Counted from the stretch's first letter, positions 11,301-20,301 are shown. The stretch is DNA of 64,000 nucleotides from Sergeia podlipaevii (GCA_030849805.1 JASANZ010002194.1:1-64000); one strand, 5' to 3'. Program-made: numbers and translations. The notes: generated by a model not told the origin, from the sequence alone.

Positions 11301-11697
11301 GACGCAGGAGCACTACACGGAGCACACTGAGCTCCCTAATGAGTTGTGCTGACTCTCGACAGCCCTCTGCCTCTACAAGACAAGATAAGGTGGAAGGGAG
11401 CGGGGTGAAGAGAGGAAAAGAGCCAAGTGAAGCCCCTTCAAGAACGGTCATCGGCAGCTGCTCCATAGCGCGTAGAATAGGATCATTCTTCCTACTAGCA
11501 TCCACACCACCCAGTTGCTCTTCCTCGTCCTCCAAGTTCTGCTGTGACTGCTGATTTGCCTGCATAAGTACGTGTTCAGGAAAAGCACTCGCAAGCGTGT
11601 GAAGCACTGTCCTGGTAGAGGTTGGCTTCCCAGAAGATGTCACCGCTCCGCTTGTCGTCACGGTACTGCTCCTAGGCTTCATGGTGGTGGACTGCAT
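5365..11697 (-). CDS. Very large helical protein of unknown function (about 2,110 aa)
   Basis: This uninterrupted gene encodes about 2,110 residues. I chose the ATG at 11697 because an AG at 11702-11703 after a pyrimidine tract lies just upstream; the open frame continues another 63 codons upstream but would lie ahead of the acceptor. The protein is Leu/Ala-rich and reads as long strings of helices, as in alpha-solenoids, with low-complexity inserts: a run of six Gln encoded near 8041-8060, a Lys-rich patch near 8170-8230 and a Gly-rich stretch near 5790-5840. There is no signal peptide and no clear membrane segment. Its size and helical character would suit a scaffold such as a Nup205/Nup188-type nucleoporin, but no diagnostic motif supports that, so function is left open. 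Confidence 0.8.
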   Translation of the reverse strand: MQSTTMKPRSSTVTTSGAVTSSGKPTSTRTVLHTLASAFPEHVLMQANQQSQQNLEDEEEQLGGVDASRKNDPILRAMEQLPMTVLEGASLGSFPLFTPLPSTLSCLVEAEGCRESAQLIRELSVLRVVLLRPSVRYSFITSYDSLMRVLAEKKAISALIDGLESAWLALRRDVATGTNGSSVNACSASSTGSNQLTTTLSTLTALVRLFTDTIILYAQHQAAHDALTAAATASLGVAQPSDEAAQSSVSEPNAACVEKIYKMAREMGAPLLPTSLRRCGALLASLAAQHVERIALSTLQEQATIRLSSSSSSASASYDRSFFAADLPIFAAIPVYAAMARENSSASAASGVTFLRSAVAVACCSCAYDTDIPVLFRLDDATAYRHRRRHGGDASHEVGPASLLEQVMFVTGSVMEALWETLSSQVWRFFTVEALMSAAKSMGMYAYSWVSIPASVRGLLLYASYNLNCSATTTGAVDVLLQQLGERNTCQQNEMRERDEAAWPLERGGAANLDSLLTGAVMGNSAQLKHQQQPSFFIHQSPQFSSTMSTPLFNTLEETLVATPGGLSDALRDEASSTAIATQEQTADAAGTQSLCAHVFPSKRSRMLFFMALYCHACTAFAHRCGRFEDMRTLLLWRVNPAEAQSTDRNEGSKSQSLTYEERAWPTLDAEAVQHLPLEARYTDESRTAVSMLSQCLELLAASIRTPDLLRIMQGSCHSAEYHFIEGATALLASLLLQFPHELTAVHAVAGVNILEQACFVTTALLDVAPPTAETGASQMLEGLVFTIMERFHSVFPSLSGPASRLLSRPLVESIGARCGAAEVAVSHLRLYAFLLGEDDGTDGVPAQRLLSVLCDMRPGVIGATFEGTAFYAHVLYMLSAVLDSSRCGTSGGNDTLTAGVVTLREMLGESPFPLPDLVSRICEGVWGAFQQCILNNSFFCEVPTQSVLALSLVLLGEVLHVTGQYALLPACAVPSPAFAVSLEGLHSGRVISAVHILLSVLAKPCMTYEVCYAACEVLGATLQNSDVSFFMGLRATMAKESRECLSEALHDVLRMSVGERSNVVRLVALMTLAQRDPQTLEYLTGPHSNPRNHKVSEVAELEVCQVLRDIAVDKRAACQERALALDLLRYLGAVEALSVNVVLDLLPPLKSQEGHKTAGNRKVQKNTTRKKDETGKESLQEVSGENPLETVALAAAVTAFVNAAIAAQVGKEQQQQQQPQRGAATPSMCRTPRMSSETPLSTPRLMRRTVSGNFSEATDKLVRGGTKRLEEARSLYAALYSDLYYEDRTSSGSVTTALGMAREAAGTSLSDIFSGARGTVLALPGLTLASSTARGSGVGSCFAATQHRRQHQQQGSLTRSMTMLSQRLSRALWEHTAAGATTMRRSGIWTEGSVGASIYHTDALPDLPALEERDFRRPFAVVLGEHYCFYDTDDDARFNVMASLLESMGRLCAALEMTIWLTGRDAEGSGFFVSRTLALLDTTVRCTLVAKPSAPLFSRTLRVYTNRCLTLSRALAFIVEVGATAVEVEVPATLSRGLLHLVGFMQKNARDLAVVNKVLSIFRAFPGAALSSSGAWEALFAALPVALMDHATDPSDSTDVAEFITCCSAVFAQASTGASTTCCPPTTFVALFPLLVKRMVHISHDIVATAPADDLTTHYVSCVRCLGSILMNCRAAGAVVFLPRADVLAVASALGQFRFSGFYDASEQRHRPQAWHSAWVAMLDFLYTVLVTGGVSGPYSAGSTGWLAEVAAMLSASPRFLLALGGFTDVPETDRSYYAWDVAEMQRCTQLAAVLVSLGCDVALLLPRVQQCFQLVHRYRLLRQCIASSNSAEVAGSEGRAIEASLVHMVRDQLTIFLLQPSHALPTAAGAVPALAFELPSDNVSDAGPFNAPAPLGQLDSRGVYHGVGCEGAAGGGPAAAAVEKTNRVARNVSRSFDVLRRFIVQELHIIRRGGGGMGGGSGIGLGGSGFLSDTPISRETSAPRSPSFGRTMDNIDFAESVVEDNATASELGIDVTVESRALHVDSAQLALTLLIMGAEEVVSHSASQAPGCYYTAGFQRDLRSTAEKLLHTLDGLRSQMMSMESPKLTCTVGIMRQRLKEIVTALQH

Positions 11698-11716
11698 TGC
11701 TCTGGTTTGAGAAAGA
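11698..11716 (-). other. Predicted trans-splice acceptor of the 2,110-aa gene
   Basis: A pyrimidine-rich run on the minus strand ends in CAG at 11702-11704, four bases before the ATG at 11697. This is the first AG after the tract and supports the chosen start. Confidence 0.55.
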
Positions 11717-11939
11717 GCAAAATATAACTGTGCGTGTACTTTCCACTCTTTCAGCAACAGTAGTTTTTCAGCTATAACGAGTACAACTATGTCTATTAGC
11801 GCTGAACCGTTCTGTCCTAAAACGAGAGAAAAAGAGAGGGAAGGAAAATAGAGGGGTTCCTTCGTCCCAAGTCCTGTTGTGCCCACTTCTCTCTTGATAT
11901 AAGCAACTAGGAAATGCCACAGTAATATGCTTTTTTTTC

Positions 11940-11974
<35 letters not shown>

Positions 11975-13522
11975 GTTAATATTTATTTGTTTCTATCGAG
12001 AGGAAATAATCTGTGTGCGGTGAAACAGATTTTATTGTTCCTTGTTTGATCCCTAAAAAAAAAAAATTGCAACTTCAAAAAGCAAAAAGTTGAAGAATAG
12101 AAAAAATAATGAGCGCTATCAAATTATATATATATATAAAAGAAAGAAAACGACACACACAGCAAATAAAAAGGGGCTCAATACATGTGCTATTTGCAAC
12201 ATTTTCCATATTGTTTCATTTCCGAACTCTACGGTACACTAAACACTACGAAAATTCCTCGGGTGTCAAACATGTAAATGCTTTCGTCACAGTATTTTCA
12301 ATGTAAGAAAGAGAGAAGAAAAATGATAACAGGGAAGACACTCAAGATAGAAGAGGTAAATAGACTGCCCGACAGTTACGGATTGGCACTAGTACAACTC
12401 TTGCTGATGCGTGTATGAGAGAGAAAGCGAGAGAGAAAATAATAATAATAATAATAATAAAATGAAAGAAAGAACATCAACAATAATTTGTTTAAATGAC
12501 AGCTATTTAAAGGTCAACACAAACAAAGGAAGCTCATGTTGTACGCTCTTATCATTCGCTACTATTCAATCAGAAGATCTCACCCCTGATCTTTCCTTCA
12601 TTACAGGAAAGCAAAAAAAAAGAAGGGGAGGAATCAGACAAAGCATTCTGTATATAAAAATGTACAGCCCTTACTCGCCAAATGAACACAAACAAAGCGC
12701 GGGAGAGAGAGTGAAGAACTGACCGAACACAACTGAATAATAACGTCCATCCTTAACATGCCAGCAGGTGCACTAATAAACTTTTTTTTTTTTTGCGTCA
12801 GTGAAGCTAGAAAGAATAATAGCAATAAACGAAGTATATATATATAAATATATATGTATAGATTGATGTATCAGCAAACAATCACTGGAACAGCTCTATG
12901 CGTATGCAATAAGTACCTCATAGAAAAAAAAAAGAGCAATCGTATCTCGTACGTATGTAAGAAAAGTGAAATAAATTATAACATTTTGTATCAAAGAAAC
13001 GCACACTGCTTGGCTAGCAAAAAAAAAAAAAAATCAGACATAAGACATATGTGCAGAAATAATTGGAGCCCAATTGCAAAAACAACAGCATATATATCGT
13101 AATATTGTTACACTTCTATTCTTTTTCGAACGTGTACAATCAAACTACCAAAAGTAGATGAATATTGTCCTCAAAAAAAGAAAGAAAAAAAGTGTGGCAT
13201 ACACGATGCATCCTTTGGTACTGCTATTTCTTTTGATGCTATGTGCCTGCAATTCATTGCGCACCCACGCATATGTACATGAACTGCTCTAAGCGCCATT
13301 TCTCTCTCTCCCGCCTCCTCTCTCCTCGTTTCCCTAGATCTCCTTTGCACCAGTTGCTTTTTGGCCGCAGGCCCACAGTATCTAGATGTCAATCTAGTAT
13401 TTGCAGCCTCTATCATCCTAAAGTTCCTCCTTCAATACAAAAATCTTCTCTCTCCCCACCTTCTTCTTCATCTTCATGCTCGTCTTCTCTTTAACAGGTG
13501 TGTGTGTGTGTGAGTAAGTGCT
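11717..13522. other. Spacer upstream of the 2,110-aa gene
   Basis: This is a 1.8 kb AT-rich spacer with a GT run at 11942-11971, an AAT run at 12438-12460 and several A runs. A purine-rich minus-strand frame of 81 codons at 13171-13416 lies in the 3' region of the CEPT gene and has no pyrimidine tract before it, so I do not call it. I see no tRNA or snRNA. Confidence 0.6.
11942..11971. repeat. GT dinucleotide repeat, 15 copies
   Basis: An uninterrupted run of GT on the plus strand (AC on the transcribed sense) lies about 250 bases upstream of the 2,110-aa gene. It is a simple microsatellite. Confidence 0.97.
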
Positions 13523-14785
13523 TTACTCCTGCTTCTTTGGAGTGATAGACATAATATTTATATTCAAATAGTTGGCAATTTGTCTAAAGACCGTAATGAT
13601 CATATGAATGTACTGCCAGATGCAGAGCGCGCAAAGACCCACCATGGAGTAGCCCAACCACTTGGCCACTACTTCTCTCGGAAGAGAGGGGATCGGCTCC
13701 AGGGCGTGTACGACAAGCGCCACAGCGGTAACAATGAACGTGAGAGCGTAGGACCAACTAAAGGGATTGTATGGCATCTGGCACAGTCGTGCGATCGTCA
13801 TACGTGTCACGCAGATCGCCGTGAGAATACCAAAACTAGTTTCAAAAGTAAAAGGGAAGGCCTTCTGTACGTCTGGGTAGGCGCAATACAGGAAAATGTG
13901 CATGACGCCAAGCACAAACATAGGGAGAGCGGCAAGATATGGGGTAACTTTGCTCTTATGCAAGGTTGGACGCACAATGATGTGAAGGATGTTGGAGGAC
14001 ACGGTAAAGAACCACGACATCATGAAGAAGAGAAGCAGCACGGAACGCATCGTCTCAATATGGATAGTAATTGACTTTGGCGTCAATGGGACCGTAAGGG
14101 AGGTTGGAATCACAAATTCATAAGGGCCAACGATAGAGGTGTCCCACACTGCAGTGGACTTGGCGCCACTGAGAAGGAGAATGCCGCAGCACAGCAGGAT
14201 ACCTTCAGTGGGGCCACTGGCATAGCCAAGATCAAGCGTGCCAGTACTGTACTGCTCCAAGATAGCTGTGAAGAGTCCAAAGCTAGACTGAAACATGTAG
14301 AGAAAAAAAATGCCTGGCGACGAATTAACCGCCAGAGCGACGTTCATCATCACAAAAGGTGTTAGAAAGGCGTCACAGCCGTGATCAAAGAGCTCGCCGA
14401 GCGGGCTTCCCGTTCCGGTGCGTCGGGCCTGCTTCCCATCAATCGCATCAAGGGTCTGATAGAAGAAAAAAGAAAAGGCAGCGTAGTACCACGACCACGC
14501 CGGGTACACGGCATTCTCAAAGAAATAGTAGTACATGAGAATAAACCAAGATGACATGCCGATAATGAAGCCAGTAAAGGTGATCATGTTGGGTGCCACC
14601 GTCATGGGGACCAGGCTGACCACAAAGTTCCAGTACGACTGCAACACATACCGGCTCATAATGGAGAAGTCCGCCCCAGAGTACTTGTACTTCTTCAGAT
14701 TAGGAAGATAAGAAGGAGGGATGTGCTCGTGCTTGTAAGGAAGCAAGCTCACATTGCGTTTATCCTTTGCATCCTTGCTGGTCAT
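13523..14785 (-). CDS. CEPT: Choline/ethanolamine phosphotransferase
   Basis: This encodes a 420-residue integral membrane CDP-alcohol phosphatidyltransferase. Such enzymes transfer phosphocholine or phosphoethanolamine from the CDP-linked donor to diacylglycerol, the last step of the Kennedy pathway, in the endoplasmic reticulum. The family signature DG-x2-AR-x8-G-x3-D-x3-D is intact, with D116, G117, A120, R121, G130, D134 and D138. About eight to ten hydrophobic segments follow the usual layout, and the length matches eukaryotic EPT/CEPT enzymes. The N-terminus is polar. Sequence alone does not tell me whether choline or ethanolamine is preferred. The ATG at 14785 lies about 18 bases after an acceptor-like AG at 14804-14805. 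Confidence 0.93.
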   Translation of the reverse strand: MTSKDAKDKRNVSLLPYKHEHIPPSYLPNLKKYKYSGADFSIMSRYVLQSYWNFVVSLVPMTVAPNMITFTGFIIGMSSWFILMYYYFFENAVYPAWSWYYAAFSFFFYQTLDAIDGKQARRTGTGSPLGELFDHGCDAFLTPFVMMNVALAVNSSPGIFFLYMFQSSFGLFTAILEQYSTGTLDLGYASGPTEGILLCCGILLLSGAKSTAVWDTSIVGPYEFVIPTSLTVPLTPKSITIHIETMRSVLLLFFMMSWFFTVSSNILHIIVRPTLHKSKVTPYLAALPMFVLGVMHIFLYCAYPDVQKAFPFTFETSFGILTAICVTRMTIARLCQMPYNPFSWSYALTFIVTAVALVVHALEPIPSLPREVVAKWLGYSMVGLCALCIWQYIHMIITVFRQIANYLNINIMSITPKKQE

Positions 14786-14803
14786 GACGAACTCCCCTGA
14801 ATA

Positions 14804-14817
14804 CTAGTAAAAAAAAT
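14804..14817 (-). other. Predicted trans-splice acceptor of the CEPT gene
   Basis: A minus-strand run of T followed by ACTAG ends at 14804-14805, 18 bases before the ATG. It would give a very short leader. Confidence 0.5.
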
Positions 14818-15102
14818 AATGGGATCAGCAAGAGTAATAGTGGTATACCTATAAAACAAAAAGAGAAAAACGAAAGATAGAGAAGAAACAAAAGAAAAGG
14901 AGAGGTATTGGCAGTGGTCAAGAGATTCGTTTAAGAATATTCCTTTAAACTTTCCAGAAACAACCAACACTTTGAGAAAGTCATCGTTACATCATGAAGC
15001 AAAGTGGCGTGCGTAAGTAGGGTTAAAATAGTGAAAACAAAAAGAAAAGATAGAAGAATAGTAAAATGATATCAAGGTAACCGGTACAGTGTATGCCCCC
15101 CA

Positions 15103-15104
<2 letters not shown>

Positions 15105-15132
<28 letters not shown>
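15105..15132. repeat. TA dinucleotide repeat, 14 copies
   Basis: An uninterrupted TA run lies in the spacer upstream of the CEPT gene. No function is visible. Confidence 0.97.
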
Positions 15133-15139
<7 letters not shown>

Positions 15140-16219
15140 GGTCACAGTATAGTTTCGTACGATTCATTTTGTTCCTTTTTCTTTTTGCCCTTCAATGAGT
15201 GCCTCCGCTCTGTACGACATATCAGCACAAGACAACTACAACACACACACACACACCCACACACCCTCACACCTTTCCTCGCCTTCCTTCTAACTCCCTT
15301 TTAATTTGTAAAGGAGGCATGCGCTCAGAAAGAAAGAAAGTGAGAGAAAGAAAGAAGTCAAATGAAAATTGCGCGTTCATTACATCGAGGGGAAAAGAGC
15401 GCGTACACACACAACAAGAAACTGAAGTACCCTGACAGTGTGTAAGCAGCAAGATAATAATGGCAATATCAATAATAACAGCGAAGAAAAAAAAAAAGCA
15501 AACAATGATGAATATGTAATGCATGCAAGTAGGCGATGATGCACTCTCACCGTCACCAAAAGTGCCAGTTCTCCCATCCGTTCACCTGCTTAAGTTGTAT
15601 GTCTGTACAATACATGCCTATTTATTACTTTGTTTCTTTGCTCTCTCGCCCTCCCTTTTCTCTTCAAAAGTGAATCACAGTATTTGTGCCGAAGTACTCA
15701 CGCGAGTCGACAGACATACAAACTGTCCCACGTCCAAAAGTCTCTCTATAGTCCCATAACTATGTCTCTTGTGATAAGCGGGTGTTCATTTCTCATGTTT
15801 AAAAGGAAAGATACGCTCAAAGCAGGACCGGTGTACTTGAATGTTAAACAAACATGAAGCTTAGCCATACCTGCAGATAAATGTACAAAGTAACTTCAAA
15901 TGCATGTTATCTTCTGTTTTTTTCTATTTGATGGGTATCGTTATACCTCTCCTCCTTTGATTTTACATCTTCTTCTCCCTTTATATCTGCACCAAATTAC
16001 GAAAGAAACACAAAGACACTTACATTTCCCAATGAAAGTCCCTTTTCAATAAAAAAAAAATAATTATGTGTGTTTGCAGATCGGCTTTGACATCAACGGC
16101 CAAACAAACGAAGCAAAGAATACGTATATTCCTCTCCAGAAAGATAAAGCTCATATAAAGAATCACTAAAATCCACTTTTGTTCACATACTCTATTTTCT
16201 TTCTTCATTTTTATACCAA

Positions 16220-16366
16220 CTATTGTCTCTCCACACACAGACACACACACACAGACACACACAAGAAAAATATAAAATGTGGTTCTCCAGCGCTGGCGCA
16301 GCTCGCCCCATAGTGCAGTGAAGACTGAGCACTTGCAGTACTGGAAACTGCCCACAACGATGTCAT
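16220..16366 (-). CDS. Possible 48-aa ORF or small RNA behind a strong splice acceptor
   Basis: A long minus-strand pyrimidine tract (about 16370-16408) ends in CTGTAG, with the AG at 16368-16369, and an ATG follows one base later at 16366. The first 28 codons are GC-balanced, unlike the surrounding spacer. The frame then enters a TG repeat and stops at 16220. A second frame, starting from GTG at 16355, stays open for 111 codons. A 10-bp palindrome CCAGCGCTGG lies at 16288-16297. This may be a small gene, a non-coding RNA or a far-upstream leader of CEPT. I do not recognise the product. Confidence 0.25.
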   Translation of the reverse strand: MTSLWAVSSTASAQSSLHYGASCASAGEPHFIFFLCVSVCVCLCVERQ

Positions 16367-16960
16367 TCTACAGAGAAAGTGGTGGAAGAAAATACGAAAA
16401 AAATAAAGTCAAAAGATCATATGATCCCATGACCATACGACATAAGAAGCATAAGAGGAAGGGAAAAAAAAACACATCACTCAAAATCTTCATCTTCCTA
16501 GTCATAAGAATACATAAGGGTTCTCGATCTTCTTCAAGGAATCCTAGTAATTATATCGTAAAAAAAAGTTGAACAGCGTCAAAGTGCAGTGCAGCAACAC
16601 ATCATATATAAGCAATAAATGTATTGAAAATAAGACAAAAAGGAAACTGCAAGACGCTACCAGTTAATCTCAAAACATATTGAATAATAATAATAGTAGC
16701 AGTAGTAACATTTTACTTCTCAAGCGAATCCAAGCAGCTGTTGCGGTCACTGACGCTCTACCCCCAACACGTTCGTATCACTGTAGAGCTGCTTTCCACC
16801 CTCCCCTCTCTTTCCTTTGACATTCTCCCTAAACGAAGCAAGATATCACCATTTTTTCTTTAATATCGGTTTCTTTTTTAAAAGAAATATATAGAAAAAG
16901 TTATTGAGTGCTTCTTATCAATCTGGCACGCGTATATATGCATGTGCACACATACCTTAT

Positions 16961-18037
16961 CTACAAGCTCGGACCGGCGTAAGTGCCGAGACGCGCCTTT
17001 AAGTCCCCCACCATCTCCTCGAGGTTGATAGGTTCGTCATGAAGCAGCTGGCTGAAGGAGCACATGTATGGCAGGCCCATCGCCAAAAATGAATCATGAT
17101 ACACCCACGCATTAAGGGGTCGGATGCACATAATTGAGCAGTTGACCGCCCCCGACGCCTCGGCCGCTGAGGCCTCACTTGGGTTGTCTGAAATAAAGAT
17201 AATCCTAAAGTCGTCTCGAGACATATTTAGCAAAGAAGCAAGATTCATGCGAGCCTTCTCATAGCTGCTAGATGACAACTTCCCTCCAACCGTGCTAGGA
17301 TCCAAGTTGGCGAAGATAAAGGGGTTCAAATCACCATATGGAGAATTTCCCATAACCATTTTCTGTGAGAGCGCACTTCCGCTGCTATAAATAGCGACAC
17401 GAGTGCGATCCTGATCTGGACGGCCAGCCGCGCGAATGAACGAGGCTACATCGGGGAACACGTGCGTTTCCAGTTCATGGCGCGCGCACGCCTCAGCCCA
17501 AATGTTACCTTGCACATATTTCACATAGGGCAGTTTCTTGTCTTCCTCCATCGCGGTCAGTAGAGTTTCGTTAAAAAGACGGCGCACTTCGCCGCTGGCG
17601 GCGGGGTTTGCAAACTCCTGTTTCTCATCCTCCACGAAGGCCTTCTTGAGTTCGGGACTAAAGGACGCCGCGGACTTCACACAGCTCACCATGTCCGCGT
17701 CATGGGGATAGTGCTCCAGCGTGTAGGACTCAAGGTTTTGAATGACAATGGGGACCATCACTTTTCGCACAAAAGGTAGCGCGGTAGTCGTGCCCTCAAT
17801 GTCAAGAAGATAAACCGTCATCTTTTCTCGCTTATTGGATGTCTTTGGCAGAGCCATGACGTCTAAGTTGTGCATATGCAGATATTGATGAAGAGATGCG
17901 GTAAGTTCCTCAGCGCCGCCAACTTCCTCGCGTAGCTTCACGGGGTCAAACGTGCCAGCCACCTTCTCTGGAACAGTCCCAGCTATGGAGGCAATGACGC
18001 ACTGGGTATCATAAGCTGCGTTTGCGCGTCTCTGCAT
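16961..18037 (-). CDS. Enolase-phosphatase E1 (methionine salvage, HAD family)
   Basis: This encodes a 358-residue protein whose residues 73-350 match enolase-phosphatase E1 of the haloacid dehalogenase superfamily. The enzyme enolises 2,3-diketo-5-methylthiopentyl-1-phosphate and removes the phosphate in the methionine salvage pathway. Key features are the nucleophile motif LLDIEGTTT with D79 and E81, the Ser pair at 218-219 in YSSGS, Lys253 in GGKLSS, and Asp284 in FISDNP. The family is usually 230-260 residues, so the first 72 residues are an extension of unknown role; a strong methionine context also exists at residue 73, where the family domain begins. No targeting peptide is obvious. 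The leader directly upstream is strikingly purine-rich on the sense strand. Confidence 0.93.
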   Translation of the reverse strand: MQRRANAAYDTQCVIASIAGTVPEKVAGTFDPVKLREEVGGAEELTASLHQYLHMHNLDVMALPKTSNKREKMTVYLLDIEGTTTALPFVRKVMVPIVIQNLESYTLEHYPHDADMVSCVKSAASFSPELKKAFVEDEKQEFANPAASGEVRRLFNETLLTAMEEDKKLPYVKYVQGNIWAEACARHELETHVFPDVASFIRAAGRPDQDRTRVAIYSSGSALSQKMVMGNSPYGDLNPFIFANLDPSTVGGKLSSSSYEKARMNLASLLNMSRDDFRIIFISDNPSEASAAEASGAVNCSIMCIRPLNAWVYHDSFLAMGLPYMCSFSQLLHDEPINLEEMVGDLKARLGTYAGPSL

Positions 18038-19743
18038 TTTTCTTTCTCTTGTTTTTCTCCTTATCCTCTGTTTTTTCTTTCCTTCTTTTCACTTCCTTCC
18101 TTTGATATGCTTATTGAAATCTTCCTCTCTTTTTTTTTCCCTTTTTTTTAATGAGAAAAGAGAACGCCAAATTGGTTCTATAAACTGAAAAATAAAGTGC
18201 CGCTTTTATGGAAAAAAAATGTATATACTTTGTCAACCTAGTATAGCGCTCCTATATAAACGGCAAATACTGATAATAATGATAACAACAACGACAATAG
18301 TAACAGACAGCAAAAAAAAAGCAAAAAAAATGCTACCGCCGGGTACGCATGTATATACTTCAAATCTCGAATTTGAGTGAGTGTTGAATAGTAAAAAACG
18401 ACAAAAAAAGATGCTTATGATGCAGTGATATGCGTGCAAAAGTATATGCAGATGCTTGCTTGATTAAAAAAAAAAAAACGTAAGCAGGAATAGTAAAAGG
18501 GGTCATATTGCTTTGCACATGCACGACATCCCACAATATAGAAATAGGATAGACCATTTGTCTACATAAGTATAACCACTAAAAAGGGTCGGGCTATAAT
18601 GATAGCAACTGCTTTGTCAGATACAGATATACGTTGTCACTGTCATGCTTTATGTTTCGCTATTCCATTCTTTCTTTCTTTCTGGATACACAATATAACG
18701 ACTAATCTAGAACATTGAATTCAATAAAGTACCATAGAGAAGAAACAAAAAGGAAATGAATCAGGGATCAATTTTTCCCCACGTAATCCCAAAAATAAAG
18801 GTAAAAAAAAAGAAAAAAGCCATAGTATGGCCAATCGTCAAACCAAAAATCTAATGGATGTAAACTAGTGTATCTAAAATATAACAGCACAACAGACAGC
18901 ATCTCAGCACAAATATTATCTTTGGCATAGAAAAAAAAAGGGAACTAAAGAAACGTCAAGAACAACACCTCATACACACAAATAGCGTTTATATATATCT
19001 TCAAAAAAAAAAGGGGGTGGGGAATGGCCATTCATCCAGGTTGTTCAAAAAGAAAGCCTATATGCACGGGCATATGAAAAATCAGATTACACCCTTCAAT
19101 TCATATTTATCCAACCGACTTTTTTTAATATATTTATTGCGTTTCCCTAAGCAACAAAATGGCAAATCTCAGAAAAGGATAACTTGATACAGTTCCTCTT
19201 GCCAATAATATGCGTGCCTTCCCCTCTCCAGGAAAAAAAAGAAAATGAGAAGCATAGCCCCTCTCTATGTGCCTTTTTTTTCGTTCGTTCTTGTTCTCTT
19301 TGCTAGATCGACGGGGGCTTCTTCCTTCCAAACTCTTCCTCTATGTGTCCCAAAGATAAAAAAAAAAAAAAAAACACACAAATACAAACAAACGTATCAC
19401 AAATATATATATATATATAAGTTGAAGAGAGAGAAAACTCTATATGTAGTAATAAAGATACACAAAAAAGACAATTACCATTGACACTGTGTATGAATGC
19501 CTACCCCCTTCTGAACCTTCTGTAGAAACTCATGGGGTGCGAGGCAAACACGTCTCTCTCTCTATCTATTGACAGGAAATGAGAAGGAATGGGAGTAAGT
19601 GTCACATGGATATTGTTTTCCTCTCTGCCAAAAAAATAACAATAATAATGGTAAAAACAGCAAATCTAGTGAGGTGACCGGGGAGAAAAAAAATTAGAAA
19701 TTCCAACCGCTAGCGCAAACACCTTCCCGAGGAATGCACCGCA
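18038..19743. other. Spacer between KAP-like and enolase-phosphatase genes
   Basis: This is a 1.7 kb AT-rich spacer. Bases 18038-18150 are pyrimidine-rich on the plus strand, so the enolase-phosphatase leader is nearly all purine. The minus strand near 18185-18200 has a T-rich tract ending in CAG that could be its acceptor. A moderately GC island at 19140-19340 has open frames on both strands but no convincing minus-strand start. Confidence 0.6.
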
Positions 19744-20301
19744 CTACTTCTTCTTGGAGTGGGTCATCTTTTTCTTGGAGGCAGCGGCTGCCTTCCTTTG
19801 CGCTGTCGCCTTCCTTTGTGCTGTCGCCTTCTTCTTGGCCTTAGCTTGCAACTTAATCGCGCCCCTGCCAGCGTGAATCTTCTTCGATACACTCGTTGAG
19901 TTGACGCTGTTGAGGCGCTTGAGCTCGTCCTCAAGGCTCAGGCTATCATTCTTCTGGATCTGATAAAGCTGCCCGAGCGCTGCAAAACGACGGGTACTGT
20001 GCAGATACCTCACTTTCCCATAATTTGCCTTGACAAATTCGGCAAAGCCATTTGGTGGCAGAATGCTTTCTGGGCTCCTCTTGCGAGAAACCTTTGGCTT
20101 CTTGTTATTCATAGTGCGATGTTTCGCGGCACGCTTGCGGAGATCTTTGAACTCGCCAAGAGTGAGACTGCGATACATTTCCGAGAGCTTGCGGCCTCGC
20201 TCGCCTCCACTGATGCCTTGCAGCTCGGGGTTTTTCTTCTGATCCATCATAAACATGGCAAACGGGCTAACACCGCGCAGAAGACGAACTGCTCTGAACA
20301 T
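19744..20301 (-). CDS. Kinetoplast-associated HMG-like protein (KAP type)
   Basis: This encodes a small basic protein of 185 residues. KAP proteins are HMG-like factors that bind and condense mitochondrial kinetoplast DNA. Residues 1-10 (MFRAVRLLRG) look like the short cleavable presequence of this family. Residues about 12-62 read as an HMG-box-like unit, with PFAMFM at the start and a RSLTLGEF-DLRKRAAKH helix. Residues 82-117 form a second, weaker unit. The tail from about 150 is Lys/Ala-rich with a repeated ATAQRK motif, histone H1-like, and ends in KKK. The length fits the family. The ATG at 20301 has nearby acceptor-like AGs at 20306-20307 and 20313-20314. An alternative is a nuclear H1-like basic protein. 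Confidence 0.8.
   Translation of the reverse strand: MFRAVRLLRGVSPFAMFMMDQKKNPELQGISGGERGRKLSEMYRSLTLGEFKDLRKRAAKHRTMNNKKPKVSRKRSPESILPPNGFAEFVKANYGKVRYLHSTRRFAALGQLYQIQKNDSLSLEDELKRLNSVNSTSVSKKIHAGRGAIKLQAKAKKKATAQRKATAQRKAAAASKKKMTHSKKK

Larger units (their letters stand above)
14786..16960. other. Spacer between enolase-phosphatase and CEPT genes
   Basis: This is a 2.2 kb AT-rich spacer with a TA run at 15105-15132, a CA run near 15241-15256 and an imperfect CA run near 16231-16262. A GC-balanced island at 16283-16366 starts with an AG-ATG and is listed separately. The rest shows no gene I can support. Confidence 0.6.

Noticed and set aside
13171..13416. 81-codon minus-strand frame with an ATG
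   Set aside because: It lies 107 bases after the CEPT stop, is made mostly of purine-rich codons (AGA, AGG, GAG) and has no pyrimidine tract before it.
19245..19484. Plus-strand frame with a signal-peptide-like start after a pyrimidine tract and AG
   Set aside because: It is on the wrong strand for this transcription unit and its second half is translated A-rich spacer.
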